A stretch of DNA of 64,000 nt from Candidatus Brocadia sp. (GTDB lineage Bacteria > Planctomycetota > Brocadiia > Brocadiales > Brocadiaceae): positions 1 through 64,000 of the forward strand of contig SOEU01000010.1 in the NCBI GenBank assembly GCA_021646415.1. The letters are read 5' to 3'. The notes below the pieces were generated by a model. It saw nothing but the letters and a program-made list of their open reading frames with translations, had not been told where the DNA came from and searched no databases. Below are positions 42,959 through 52,671 of this stretch, in pieces (position 1 is the stretch's first letter; every line of letters starts with the position of its first letter). A program made the position numbers and the translations under genes.

Positions 42959-45654
42959 ATCTGCATCTGAAAGATCTCTCAAATATTGTTGTAATAGGCG
43001 GAGGACCGGCAGGTAGTTTCTTTGCACACTTTGCTTTAAGACTTGCGAAAGAACACGGTCTTAAGGTTATTATAACCATTCTAGACGGAAGAGATTTTAT
43101 TCAAAAGGGACCTGTTGGTTGTAACATGTGCGCCGGGGTTTTATCTGAAACCCTTACCGAAAAAATGGTAAGCCAGAAGATTATCCTCCCCAAAACACGC
43201 GTACAACAGGAAATAAATGGCTATTACTTTCAGACACGGGAACGTGGCATTCAATTACACCACCCCAAACCAGGACATACACCCAAAATAATAACGGTCT
43301 TTCGCGGGAACGGCCCCAGATTTTCAGAATTGACAACCAATATTAGTTTTGATGACTTTCTCCTGAAGCATGTGGTATCTGAAGGAGTAAAAGTCATCTC
43401 GGCAGTTGTAGAAGAAATAGAATTGCCAGAACATCCGCAGGATCTGGTAAACATCGTTTACAAGGAAGCCGATTTAAGAAAAAAGATGGCTGCTGACCTC
43501 ATTGTTGGCGCATTTGGGCTCAATACAGCCCTTATAAAACGAATTGTTGGCAAGGAATTCGGCTATCGGGAACCCCAATCGGTACGGACATGCAATGCAG
43601 AACTTTACCTGGGGCGTTCCTTTATTCAAGAGCGTTTTCATAATACCATTTACGTATTTGCCCTGGGGATGAAACCCATCAAGTTTGCCGCCTTTACCCC
43701 GAAGGGAGATTACATAACTGTCTCTCTCATCGGAAGAGAAGATATAACAAAGGCCCATTTGATAGAATTCATGAACCATCCAAAAGTACGTGCGCTTCTG
43801 CCTGCAGGATGGATGCTACCAAAAGACCTCTGTATTTGCTTTCCTAAAATACCGATTACCCACGCCAGCCATCCCTATACGAACAGGTTGGTAATCATCG
43901 GGGATGCCAGTATCTCCCGCACCTATAAAAATGGTATTGAATCTGCTTTTGATACTGCGCAATTAGCTGCGCATACAATCTTCGAAAGAGGTATTTCTGA
44001 AGAAGATTTTAAAAAGGGGTTCTATAAACCTGCTTTAAAACTTTTGGCGCAAGATAATTTTTTCGGCAATCTTATATTCAATATTCATGATTATACCACA
44101 TCCCAAAAGCACTTAGTAAATGCACAAATTGATCATCTGATAAAACGACGGAATGCCTGGGAATCTATTCAGATTAATAGCATCTTGTGGAATATGGTTA
44201 CTGGCAACGCCAGTTACAAAGAGATTTTTTTTAAGGTTATCGACATTCGCTTGCACATTGCCATGCTCCCCTATATACTTTCTGCGGCTGTAAAGCAAGC
44301 GCATGATTATTGTAAGAACCGGACACGACTGGAACATGAGAAAAAATTAAAATTTTTAAGAAATTTGGGGCTGGGTCCTTTGCAGGACAGACAAACAGTC
44401 GCCATAATTGGCGGAGGACCCGCAGGCTCCAGTTGTGCGATAACCCTCAAGAACCTTGCAAAAAAACGAAATATCAACCTGGACGTTATTATCTTCGAAC
44501 TGAAAGATTTTGAAGGTGGTATTGAACACAATGAATGTGCGGGGGTTCTTTCTCAACCCATTGAACACATTATTGAGGACAAACTGGAAATTCCTTTCCC
44601 CTGGCATCTCGTGAAAAGGGAGGTGCCTGGCTACTATCTTCATACCAACAGTCATATCATCAAGCTTGATGGAGAGGGAGAAATTTCTTACGCCCTGCGC
44701 AGGATCCAGTTTGATGCCTATCTGTTGCAAAAGGCAAAAGCGGCTGGTGCAACCGTGATCAGAAGCAGGGTTACTGATGTAGAAATTGGTAAAGATAAGG
44801 TTACGGTATATAGTGAGGCGAAACACATACGGGCTGACGTCGTTGTAGGTGCATTCGGCCTTGAAGAAGGTACCCATAGGATATTTGAAAGGGAAACCCC
44901 TTACAAGTCTCCAAGGTTTTTATTGACCATATTAACCAAATTTCATCCCAAAGGAAAGCACCACAACCTGGAGGATACAGACGGGTACATCCATGCCTTT
45001 CTACCTTCGCTAAAAGAAATAGAATTTGGTGCTATTACCCCAAAGGCAGATCACTATACTATCAATATCGCCGGGGCAAAGATTTCCGCCAGGTCTATGG
45101 ACGAATTCTTACAATTACCTGCTGTTTTAGAAGTACTCCCCAAAAATTTCACTGAATTACTGGGAGGGCTGGACTACCACCGGGGTTGTTTTCCGATAAA
45201 ACCTGCCAAACACCTGTATGGAGACAGATATGTCACCATCGGCGATGCAGCCGGTCTCATTCGTCCTTTTAAAGGCAAAGGGGTTAATTCTGCGTGCCTG
45301 ATGGGCATCAAAGCAGCGGAAACAATGATAAATATTGGCATATCCAGAGAGGCATTTCAAACATATGCAAACAGCTTTAACGAGGTCACAAAAGACCTTC
45401 CGTATGCGCATGCCGTGAGGAGGTTTGTTATCTGGGGTGCTTATTATGGCTTCCTAACACCCATTCTTCAAATCGCTTCGGATCATCCGGCATGCAAAAG
45501 GGCGTTATTCGATAGCGTATCCGGGAAAAAGGCATATCGTGAAATCTTGATGAGCACAATCAGCATAACACTCTTCATCAGAATAACTATGACACTTATC
45601 CGATGGCTCGTAAAGCGCACAGCAACATTTCATAACAAACATTTTCTCATTTAA
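42955..45654 (+). CDS. Tandem geranylgeranyl-reductase-like flavoprotein
   Basis: An 899-residue protein made of two similar FAD-dependent modules. Module 1 begins VVIGGGPAGSFFAHFALRL (near residue 12) with CNMCAGVLSETLTEKM; module 2 begins VAIIGGGPAGSSCAIT (about 480) with HNECAGVLSQPIEHII. Each has a GDAS or GDAAG second FAD block (LVIIGDASISRTYKNGIES; YVTIGDAAGLIRPFKGKGVN). These match the geranylgeranyl reductase family, which saturates isoprenoid double bonds in lipids or chlorophyll side chains. C-terminal hydrophobic helices suggest membrane contact. Such reductases are normally single, about 400 residues; the fused pair is unusual. Substrate unknown. Confidence 0.85.
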   Translation: MNLHLKDLSNIVVIGGGPAGSFFAHFALRLAKEHGLKVIITILDGRDFIQKGPVGCNMCAGVLSETLTEKMVSQKIILPKTRVQQEINGYYFQTRERGIQLHHPKPGHTPKIITVFRGNGPRFSELTTNISFDDFLLKHVVSEGVKVISAVVEEIELPEHPQDLVNIVYKEADLRKKMAADLIVGAFGLNTALIKRIVGKEFGYREPQSVRTCNAELYLGRSFIQERFHNTIYVFALGMKPIKFAAFTPKGDYITVSLIGREDITKAHLIEFMNHPKVRALLPAGWMLPKDLCICFPKIPITHASHPYTNRLVIIGDASISRTYKNGIESAFDTAQLAAHTIFERGISEEDFKKGFYKPALKLLAQDNFFGNLIFNIHDYTTSQKHLVNAQIDHLIKRRNAWESIQINSILWNMVTGNASYKEIFFKVIDIRLHIAMLPYILSAAVKQAHDYCKNRTRLEHEKKLKFLRNLGLGPLQDRQTVAIIGGGPAGSSCAITLKNLAKKRNINLDVIIFELKDFEGGIEHNECAGVLSQPIEHIIEDKLEIPFPWHLVKREVPGYYLHTNSHIIKLDGEGEISYALRRIQFDAYLLQKAKAAGATVIRSRVTDVEIGKDKVTVYSEAKHIRADVVVGAFGLEEGTHRIFERETPYKSPRFLLTILTKFHPKGKHHNLEDTDGYIHAFLPSLKEIEFGAITPKADHYTINIAGAKISARSMDEFLQLPAVLEVLPKNFTELLGGLDYHRGCFPIKPAKHLYGDRYVTIGDAAGLIRPFKGKGVNSACLMGIKAAETMINIGISREAFQTYANSFNEVTKDLPYAHAVRRFVIWGAYYGFLTPILQIASDHPACKRALFDSVSGKKAYREILMSTISITLFIRITMTLIRWLVKRTATFHNKHFLI

Positions 45655-45687
45655 CTACCTCTCTTTAATTCTAAAAAATATTCAAAA

Positions 45688-45963
45688 TTAATGGATAAAC
45701 AAAAGCACTAACCTCACCACCCCTATTATCAAGAGTATAATACCTATAAACTTCGCTAACTTCTGAATAAAAATCAGCAATATGCCTAATCCTATAATGA
45801 TATATGGGCTCGATCCACCTATAAAATTCCCTATCCGCTGCGGAATTGATATTATATCGGGATTTACTTCCTGCCCAAAAACCACTCTTGCTGTAAGAAA
45901 TGTTATAACAAGAAAAGTAAGAAACAGCGATATCTTCAGAGTTCCAATGCATCGTTTAACCAT
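45688..45963 (-). CDS. Small membrane protein of unknown function
   Basis: A 91-residue protein starting MVKRCIGTLKISLFLTF. Hydrophobic segments lie at about 10-27 (possibly a cleaved signal ending VFGQ) and 47-88 (IIIGLGILLIFIQ and FIGIILLIIGVVRLVLLF), with IPQRIGNFIGGSSPY between. GGGAGG eight bases before ATG 45963 decides the start. No known family is recognised. It is convergent with the flavoprotein and downstream of the SIS isomerase. Confidence 0.7.
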   Translation of the reverse strand: MVKRCIGTLKISLFLTFLVITFLTARVVFGQEVNPDIISIPQRIGNFIGGSSPYIIIGLGILLIFIQKLAKFIGIILLIIGVVRLVLLFIH

Positions 45964-46066
45964 AAGCAAAGCCTCCCGTAATTTTCCCCCTGGCAATGAA
46001 GGAATTGAAAAAATTGCGAAAATAGTGTTTTCTACAATTTACCATTTTAAGCTTCTGTTAGAGTTT

Positions 46067-46675
46067 TTATTCCAGATTGGAATGCCTTTTATGCATTTCG
46101 TTCTCAGAACTATTCAATCTTTTTACCAACGAAAGAATAACCCCATCTAGGTATACCAGGCACGCCTGCTCAAAGAGTGTACTGCGAAATTGAATCGACC
46201 CACTGTTTTTATAATTGGTACTCACTTCCTGTACAGGCAATTCGATAACAATGTCCGCCTGTGCGGCAAGCGGGGAGTTTTTGTGAGAAGTTACTGCAAC
46301 TACTGTGGCGTTGGCCTTTCTTGCCAGTCCGGCGATATAACGGGTAATGTGTGTACTGCCCGAACTGCTACATGCTATCAACAGATCACCCCTATCAATA
46401 TTCGGGGTTGTAGCATCACCAACACAGTACGCATTTAAACCGATGTGAGTGAGCCTCATGGCAAAGGTACGGGATACCAGACCCGATCGTCCCTGGCCTG
46501 TAACAAATACGTTTTTAGCAGCGAGAATTTGCGATACAAACTCCTCGTAAGCTTTCTCATCGATCCTATCGAGTACGGATTGGATTTCATCCAATATAAT
46601 GTGCGTAATTGCCTTGATACCTATTGAATTACCACCGATCTTCAATTTATTTTCCTCTAAACACTTGTCGGACAT
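46067..46675 (-). CDS. hxlB: SIS-domain 6-phospho-3-hexuloisomerase-like protein
   Basis: A 202-residue sugar isomerase-fold protein. VFVTGQGRSGLVSRTFAMRL, LLIACSSSGSTHITRYIAGLAR and VVAVTSHKNSPLA are SIS blocks arranged as in 6-phospho-3-hexuloisomerase (HxlB/PHI), which makes fructose 6-phosphate in the ribulose monophosphate route. The hexulose-phosphate synthase partner is not in the window, so it might serve pentose synthesis or another sugar phosphate. The start is 46675. Confidence 0.85.
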   Translation of the reverse strand: MSDKCLEENKLKIGGNSIGIKAITHIILDEIQSVLDRIDEKAYEEFVSQILAAKNVFVTGQGRSGLVSRTFAMRLTHIGLNAYCVGDATTPNIDRGDLLIACSSSGSTHITRYIAGLARKANATVVAVTSHKNSPLAAQADIVIELPVQEVSTNYKNSGSIQFRSTLFEQACLVYLDGVILSLVKRLNSSENEMHKRHSNLE

Positions 46676-46999
46676 TATAGTAAATTTAATAGTTCACCCC
46701 ACCCTTGCCCTTCACCCCGGGAAGGGGCTGAACTGTTACTAGTAAATTTAGTTATCAAAAGGAGAAAATTAATAGATGCACGTCACATGCCCATTCGGAA
46801 ATTACTGGGAAAAAAACCAATAAAATTCTATCATGCTGCATGCCGCATTTCAAGTAATCATCTCCTCTGACGGCCAGCACTTCCGTATATTTATTTTTGT
46901 TGCTCTCTGCCTTAAGCTGTGTTAAAATTCTTTCCGTTTGAGTATCATAAGCAAATAAAAAATCTATTCTTGTATTCCCTAATAAAAAGGAGTCTTTGC
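46676..46999. other. Gene-free divergent region before yggT
   Basis: A 324-bp spacer between the SIS gene and YggT. It includes a small palindrome-like CACCCCGGGAAGGGGCTG near 46715. Promoters for both directions must lie here; no clear boxes are seen. Confidence 0.4.
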
Positions 47000-47242
47000 A
47001 TGGGAGAGATTCTCGGTAAACTCATTAGCCTTTACGAAATTGCACTGCTTATTAGAATTGTACTCTCATGGGTACCGCACAATCCCTATAACCAGGCTAT
47101 ACAATTTCTCTATAAAATTACAGACCCCGTGTTGAATCCCGTACGAAAACTCATTCCACCCCTGAGAGGTATAGATTTTTCCCCCGTGATTGTATTTATT
47201 GGTTTAGGTATTGTCAAACGGATTGTAGGGGGAATATTTTGA
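47000..47242 (+). CDS. YggT family membrane protein
   Basis: An 80-residue membrane protein. MGEILGKLISLYEIALLIRI, LSWVPHNPYN and TDPVLNPVRKLIPPLRGIDF are the YggT signature; WVP and DPxLxPxR are conserved. The family supports K+ homeostasis or cell division-linked functions and is poorly understood. AAGGAG seven bases upstream fixes ATG 47000. Confidence 0.9.
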   Translation: MGEILGKLISLYEIALLIRIVLSWVPHNPYNQAIQFLYKITDPVLNPVRKLIPPLRGIDFSPVIVFIGLGIVKRIVGGIF

Positions 47243-47266
47243 TTTACAACATATTAAAAGAAACAC

Positions 47267-48604
47267 ATGGTAAACCTACACGTAGCGCAAAATAGCCACA
47301 ACCAAATTCCCATCGATGCTTCCCTCTCTCCACACGTGGGAGTAAAAAAACTCGTCATTATGGATGTAGATGGCGTCCTGTTTAAAGGACAATTCATTTT
47401 ACATTTGGCGCGCTCCCTTGGGATATTGGCATATGTACGAACGGCGATACTATGCCTTCTTTTTAATATGAACAAAATATCTATCTATGAGTTGCTCATC
47501 CGGGTATATGCAAGCTTTAAAGGCGTTACGCTTGAACATGCTCAAATGATTTATAATACTATTCCCATAATAAAACATGCGAAGGAAACGATTGAGACAC
47601 TCCACAACCATGGCTATCTGGTAATTCTCATAAGCAGCGGCGTACCGGATCTATTTGTAAAAGACCTTGCGATAAAACTATCGGCAAATAACGGACACGG
47701 CCTGGAGGTCGGTACAAACAATAATCAATTAACGGGTGAAGTGTTTGGGAGACTTTCTAAACCCAACGGGAAGAGAAATCTCGTCGAAGAGATATTGAGC
47801 AAAAATAATCTTACCTGGCAAGATACTATTGTCCTTGTGGATGATCGTAACAATCTTGATATCATGCAGAAAGCAGGTATTACTATTGGTGTCAATGCAC
47901 ATTATGCGGTACGACAGCGGGCACAGTACTTAATTGATAGCGGAAACCTGTCAGAGGTACTTGATATTATGGATATCGAGGATGCCGATACTTACAAGAC
48001 CCTGTTTGCGGGTATGAGGAAACAGTTTACCCATTCGTGGTATCAGGAAATCAGGAGAAAACTCTTGCATATCCTCATTGCTTTTGTACCCCTCTTTTCA
48101 TCTTTCATTTATCATACAACGCTTTCAGTACTTTTTTCCCTCTTGGTTGTTTATACGATTTCTGAGTGTCTGAGAGTAAATGGATATTCATTTCCTTTGC
48201 TCGGTAGTGTAACAAGGTCAAGTATTCGTAAATTGGAGGAACGTGGTTTTGCATTTGGACCAGTAACCCTGGTTTTGGGTGCCATTCTGTGTCTGCTATT
48301 TTTCCCTGCGGTTATAGCAAATACTGTTATTTGGATTGTTGCCTTTGCCGATACAGCAGCTACAATAGTAGGCAGGAGCCTCGGCAATCATAGAATTCCT
48401 TATAACATGAAAAAAAGTATCGAAGGCTCTCTGGCGGCCTTGCTTGTAGCTTTTCTTTGCGGATGTATTTATTTGCCTCTTTTTCCGGCTTTACTCGCCT
48501 CATCGTTTTCCAGTATACTTGAATCATTACCACTGAGGTCATTGGACAATTTGCTCATGCCTGTTGGCACCGGGATTTTATTAGTATGCCTTGGGTACTC
48601 CTAG
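47267..48604 (+). CDS. HAD phosphatase fused to phytol/dolichol-kinase-like membrane domain
   Basis: A 445-residue fusion. Residues about 28-230 are a HAD hydrolase: LVIMDVDGVLFKG has the D-x-D nucleophile, LISSGVPDLFV motif II, and VLVDDRNNLDIMQKAG motif IV. From about 265 there are six or so hydrophobic helices of the CTP-dependent polyprenol/phytol kinase family (Sec59/VTE5-like): ERGFAFGPVTLVLGAI, FADTAATIVGRSLG and KKSIEGSLAALL are its conserved loops. It is 24 bases after yggT. A linked phosphatase and kinase on one polypeptide suggests turnover of an isoprenyl phosphate. Function is inferred from domains. Confidence 0.82.
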   Translation: MVNLHVAQNSHNQIPIDASLSPHVGVKKLVIMDVDGVLFKGQFILHLARSLGILAYVRTAILCLLFNMNKISIYELLIRVYASFKGVTLEHAQMIYNTIPIIKHAKETIETLHNHGYLVILISSGVPDLFVKDLAIKLSANNGHGLEVGTNNNQLTGEVFGRLSKPNGKRNLVEEILSKNNLTWQDTIVLVDDRNNLDIMQKAGITIGVNAHYAVRQRAQYLIDSGNLSEVLDIMDIEDADTYKTLFAGMRKQFTHSWYQEIRRKLLHILIAFVPLFSSFIYHTTLSVLFSLLVVYTISECLRVNGYSFPLLGSVTRSSIRKLEERGFAFGPVTLVLGAILCLLFFPAVIANTVIWIVAFADTAATIVGRSLGNHRIPYNMKKSIEGSLAALLVAFLCGCIYLPLFPALLASSFSSILESLPLRSLDNLLMPVGTGILLVCLGYS

Positions 48605-48767
48605 CGCAGCACAGCCGCAACTAAAAAGAGTTACTCAGTGCTGAAAATAATACTAAAGAATATCAAATATCATCCATGAAAAATCGTAAAAGGTGAAAAG
48701 AACGGGTTGATATGGTTACCGCCCGGTTAATATTACAGGGCTATTGAGATAGACCCAGGATCAAGAA

Positions 48768-50009
48768 ATGATGCAAACAAGCAACTTTACATACAAAAAA
48801 CCTGAACTGGTTGCGCCAGCCGGAGATATTGAAAAGCTCAAGACAGCGATTGAATATGGCGCTGATGCCATCTATGTGGGTGGAGAAAATTTTAACCTGC
48901 GTATGGGGGCTCCCGGTCTGACGTTATCGGAAATCGAAGAGGCAACAACCTGGGTCCATGAACGAAGGAGAAAAATTTATATTACCTTGAACATCTTTGC
49001 CCGCAATTATCATGTTTCTGGCATACGTCCTTATTTAAAAAAGCTTGCTGAAATCCCGATTGATGCAGTAATCGTTTCAGACCCGGGTATTTTCTTAACG
49101 GTAAGGGAAATTGCCCCGCATATTCCCATACATCTCAGTACACAGGCGAACACCACCAATGTAAAATCTGTTGAGTTCTGGCATCAACAGGGCGTGAAAC
49201 GGGTGGTACTCGCCAGAGAATTAAGTCTGGGGGAAATCCGGGAAATCACGAATACTTCTCAAATAGAAACCGAGGTATTTGTACATGGCGCCATGTGCAT
49301 GTCATATTCCGGACGTTGTCTCCTGAGTAGTTTTATGACCAACCGACATGCAAACCTGGGAGACTGCTCCCATTCGTGCCGATGGCAATATGTCCTGAAA
49401 GAGGAAAAACGACCAAATGAAACATATCCAATTGTGGAAGATGAAAGCGGTACATTTATCCTGAGTTCCAAGGACCTTTGTATGATTCAACATATTCCCG
49501 AACTGGTGCACGCAGGCATTGCCGCGTGGAAAATCGAAGGGCGTATGAAGAGTCAATATTATGTCGCCGCGGTGACAAGGATATACCGGGAGGCACTGGA
49601 TCGTTATTTTGCCGATCCCCATGGATATGTGTATGACCCAAAATGGTTATCTGAGCTTGAAAAGGTAAGCCACAGGGAATATGGAACGGGCTTCTTTTTC
49701 GGAAACCAAGGGTATAGAAATCAGACTACACATCCTGGAAATTTTTACATTAAAGAATATGACTATCTTGGTATGATTCATAATGTGCTTTCTGATGGTC
49801 TGGCTGAGGTGTTGGTAAAAAACAGGATTTCGGGTAACACCTTTGTAGAAATAATGGGAAGACGTTTGAATGAAGATTTTACCCAGGTTCTGCTGGACCT
49901 CAGGAATGAATACAACGAGGCTATCGAAACTGCCCACGTGGGACAAAAGGTACTCATAAAGGTATCACGACCCGTCCATAAATATTTTATGCTCAGGAAA
50001 TGTGGATGA
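48768..50009 (+). CDS. U32 family protease / tRNA hydroxylation protein
   Basis: A 413-residue protein of the peptidase U32 family. PELVAPAGDIEKLKTAIEYG, ADAIYVGGENFNLR, the cysteine-rich FVHGAMCMSYSGRCLLSS and GDCSHSCRWQY (Fe-S-like ligands) and WKIEGRMKSQYYVAAVTRIY are conserved. TrhP, a member of this group, hydroxylates tRNA uridine-34 using prephenate; other members act on 23S rRNA. The specific substrate is not certain. Its stop overlaps the next gene. Confidence 0.9.
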   Translation: MMQTSNFTYKKPELVAPAGDIEKLKTAIEYGADAIYVGGENFNLRMGAPGLTLSEIEEATTWVHERRRKIYITLNIFARNYHVSGIRPYLKKLAEIPIDAVIVSDPGIFLTVREIAPHIPIHLSTQANTTNVKSVEFWHQQGVKRVVLARELSLGEIREITNTSQIETEVFVHGAMCMSYSGRCLLSSFMTNRHANLGDCSHSCRWQYVLKEEKRPNETYPIVEDESGTFILSSKDLCMIQHIPELVHAGIAAWKIEGRMKSQYYVAAVTRIYREALDRYFADPHGYVYDPKWLSELEKVSHREYGTGFFFGNQGYRNQTTHPGNFYIKEYDYLGMIHNVLSDGLAEVLVKNRISGNTFVEIMGRRLNEDFTQVLLDLRNEYNEAIETAHVGQKVLIKVSRPVHKYFMLRKCG

Positions 50010-50248
50010 AAAAGACGGTAAAGAACGTTGCAAAGAATACGGGCGGTATCTGCCTTATACTTATGGGTTGTATGATGATTTTTACCCCTGGTCCGGGACT
50101 GTTTACAATCCTGGCAGGATTGTATATCACGAATTTCCCCGGAAAGTCTCTTCTTGTTGCTAAGTTGAAGAAGACAAAATTTTACCATCAATATGTGATT
50201 AAGATTGAATCAAAAATAAGAACAAAGCTAAAAAGGAAGAAGATCTAG
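50006..50248 (+). CDS. PGPGW-motif small membrane protein
   Basis: An 80-residue membrane protein with TPGPGLFTILAGLYI, the PGPGW-type hairpin motif, between two hydrophobic segments, and a lysine-rich C-terminal tail. The family has no settled function. AGGA stands seven bases before ATG 50006, which is preferred over ATG 50000. It overlaps the U32 gene stop by four bases. Confidence 0.85.
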   Translation: MKKTVKNVAKNTGGICLILMGCMMIFTPGPGLFTILAGLYITNFPGKSLLVAKLKKTKFYHQYVIKIESKIRTKLKRKKI

Positions 50249-50254
50249 TAAAGA

Positions 50255-51283
50255 ATGAACATTAAAACATGTATCTTGATTGCTTCTGTCGTTTTCGTAA
50301 CCGGATGTGGTTCAACTGATTATTTAAAAAAAATATCCCCTTTTAAAAAGGAAGAATCAACCCTTGAATCGAAAGTGGGTACACAATCCTCTGATACACA
50401 GAAAAAAGAGGAAATATTTGTGTGTGCGGGGGATATTAACGTTGCTTACAAAAAATTGGGGGAAGTGAGTCTGGGAGAGTTCGGTTTTTCGGGACACGAT
50501 ATTCTGGCTTCTAAAATAAGAGACAAGGCTCGTGCTGTTGGCGCGCAGGCAGTCATTAATATCCAGTATGACACGGGGGCTTCGAAATCATGGGCAGGAT
50601 ACGGCGAACTGGGGGGAACTGATTACGGGGTAAGGCATACATCGTGGTGTAAGGGAATGGCAATTGTGTTTTTAGAATCCCATGACTCGCTGGGCCTTCT
50701 GTTATGTAATCTTACAAAAGAAAACAGGGAGTGGTTTGGATTTAAAAAAGCACAGACTGGAGTAATGGTCGTTAATATTATGCCGGGAAGTATTGCAGAA
50801 AATGCCGGTATTGCGGTAGAAGACCTTATTACAGAGTGGAATGGTGAAAAAGTTGAAAACAAGTTCCTTTTCAAACAGATGATTGAAAGGACTGCTGGCA
50901 AGGAGGTTAAACTCAACCTGCTTCGTGCCGGGGAAATTAAGATGGTAACCTTATCCGTACCTGTCACCGTGAAGAGACTGGTTGTGTCATCTGAATCCAC
51001 CCCTCCCGAAAAACAAAAATTGCCTACAAATGAAAAAGCAGAACCTTCCCCGTATAAAATTAGCACACATACCCCTGAGGTTCACAACGAAATTGGCGAT
51101 CTTTACCTTCGAAAGGGAATGTATGATGAGGCCATCGAAGAATATAAAAAGGCCATTGAAGCTGACCCAAATTGTGCCATTGCCCATTTCAACCTCAGTA
51201 TCGTATATGATAAAAAAGGCATGAAAGAAAAAGCCGACGAGGAGTACGCAACGTATAAAAGATTAAAACCAAATCGAAAGTAA
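50255..51283 (+). CDS. Lipoprotein with PDZ and TPR domains
   Basis: A 342-residue lipoprotein. The signal ends at a lipobox (VFVTGCG). Residues about 50-130 hold a small domain with DINVAYKKLGEVSLGEFG and ARAVGAQAVINIQYD, like the heavy-metal-binding/YbjQ or DUF4156-type folds. A PDZ domain follows (GVMVVNIMPGSIAENAGIAV), then one TPR pair (GDLYLRKGMYDEAIEEYKKA; AHFNLSIVYDKKGMKEKADE). It probably sits in the envelope as a binding or assembly factor. It starts seven bases after the PGPGW gene. Confidence 0.8.
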   Translation: MNIKTCILIASVVFVTGCGSTDYLKKISPFKKEESTLESKVGTQSSDTQKKEEIFVCAGDINVAYKKLGEVSLGEFGFSGHDILASKIRDKARAVGAQAVINIQYDTGASKSWAGYGELGGTDYGVRHTSWCKGMAIVFLESHDSLGLLLCNLTKENREWFGFKKAQTGVMVVNIMPGSIAENAGIAVEDLITEWNGEKVENKFLFKQMIERTAGKEVKLNLLRAGEIKMVTLSVPVTVKRLVVSSESTPPEKQKLPTNEKAEPSPYKISTHTPEVHNEIGDLYLRKGMYDEAIEEYKKAIEADPNCAIAHFNLSIVYDKKGMKEKADEEYATYKRLKPNRK

Positions 51284-51331
51284 ACGATATTTGGCCATGG
51301 ATTAACACAAGTAATTACAAATGAATATAAA

Positions 51332-51997
51332 ATGAGATTCTTTGCATTTACCTTATTAATGTTTAGTTTATTTATACTACAGCCATTGTCTGCCGCAGAA
51401 CTGCTTAAAAACGGTGACTTTGAATCGGGAGATATTACGGGCTGGAAGTACTGGGAAACCTTTCCGTGGGATGGGGACGGAGCTCCTGTAGAATCTCCCA
51501 CCCATGTAACTATTGCTATTCCCGGTACGATTGGAAATCCTATACCACCTACGACAAGCGGTTTCTTCGCTTTGACACAGCAGGTTGGCTCCAACGGAAC
51601 TGCAAGGGGTGGCCTCTATCAGGAAGTTAAGGTAATAGTAAATACCCCCTATATTTTAACCGGTCATCTTGCATTTTATGGCGATGATATCGGAGATTTT
51701 ACTATCGTAGGAATTTTAGACGGTAACTGGAATCCGGCACTTGCTTTTACCACGGTAAATAAGAATTACATCGGTGGCAATACTACTTCATCATGGATGG
51801 AATTTTCTCTTATGATCGCACCCACAAAAGACGTAATTACCGTCTTTACGGAAACAAGACAAGACTGGATGCACGGACACGTTGCAGGATGGTATGACAA
51901 TCTGAGCCTACGTCCAGTCCCAGAACCCACAAAACTTTCTCCATCACAAAACCCCAAAGACAATTCCGTACGCGAAGAAAAACAAACTACCAAATGA
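51332..51997 (+). CDS. Secreted beta-sandwich protein
   Basis: A 221-residue exported protein with a cleavable signal (LMFSLFILQPLSAAE). It opens LLKNGDFESGDITGWKYWET, the N-G-D-F-E-x-G pattern of carbohydrate-binding-like beta-sandwich domains, and ends WYDNLSLRPVPEP before a polar tail. This layout resembles PEP-CTERM exosortase substrates (VPEP) but the hydrophobic C-terminal helix is absent. No catalytic motif is seen. Confidence 0.75.
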   Translation: MRFFAFTLLMFSLFILQPLSAAELLKNGDFESGDITGWKYWETFPWDGDGAPVESPTHVTIAIPGTIGNPIPPTTSGFFALTQQVGSNGTARGGLYQEVKVIVNTPYILTGHLAFYGDDIGDFTIVGILDGNWNPALAFTTVNKNYIGGNTTSSWMEFSLMIAPTKDVITVFTETRQDWMHGHVAGWYDNLSLRPVPEPTKLSPSQNPKDNSVREEKQTTK

Positions 51998-52671
51998 GCG
52001 TTGGTGAATGATTGCATCCTGACGGTCCCGCCCTGGTGACCAGTCTTCGTCCGCAATGCCCATTTCCCGGGTGAATAATTGCGTCCAACTTGTTTCTTCT
52101 TTTTTTTATCCTTCTGTTTTGTGAGCAGCTTCTCCTGTCATAGTTTCTTGAAAAACGGAAAATTTGTAGTACAATTAAGAGCAGTAAAAGGTATTATAAC
52201 GAAACAGGCTCATAAAAACTCTTCTCCAGCTCAAATAAGGCGTATGTTTTGTTACTTAAAAACAACAAATAAACAAAGTCAATGGGATAATTCAAATTTA
52301 ATAAATGTCTTAAGATGTTCTTATGTGTTAAATTAAGAATCACTCAATGTATGATTGAAAATTATTTTATATCAGGTTTATTAATGTAATACAGCTACTG
52401 TAATTGCATATCCTAATAATAGCTCTTTCTCAGCCAAGTCTATAAAAAGCTGTATCCTGTGTGAAAGATGTTATAGTACAAGAACACACCATAAAGGACA
52501 TTCATCCTTTTGCATCAATCCGTTGTTGTCTTTGGTATACTTCTTAAAACATATCCTTTACAGGTTGCGATCATCGATAATCAAGTTGCCTGTACAATGA
52601 GCCCGGCAATGAAAGCACATGACGGAACCGACTTGATACACCGAGATTATATGCCTTCGGAGGTAACAATC
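51998..52671. other. Gene-free stretch before PLD/PilZ-like gene
   Basis: A 674-bp region. A short frame at 52079-52336 has a phenylalanine-rich start and no domain, so I leave it out. Nothing else is recognised. It probably carries the promoter of the membrane PLD/PilZ-like gene. Confidence 0.45.

Noticed and set aside
52079-52336. 85-codon frame before the PLD/PilZ-like gene
   Set aside because: Phe/Ser-rich start, unusual composition, no ribosome-binding site, no family.
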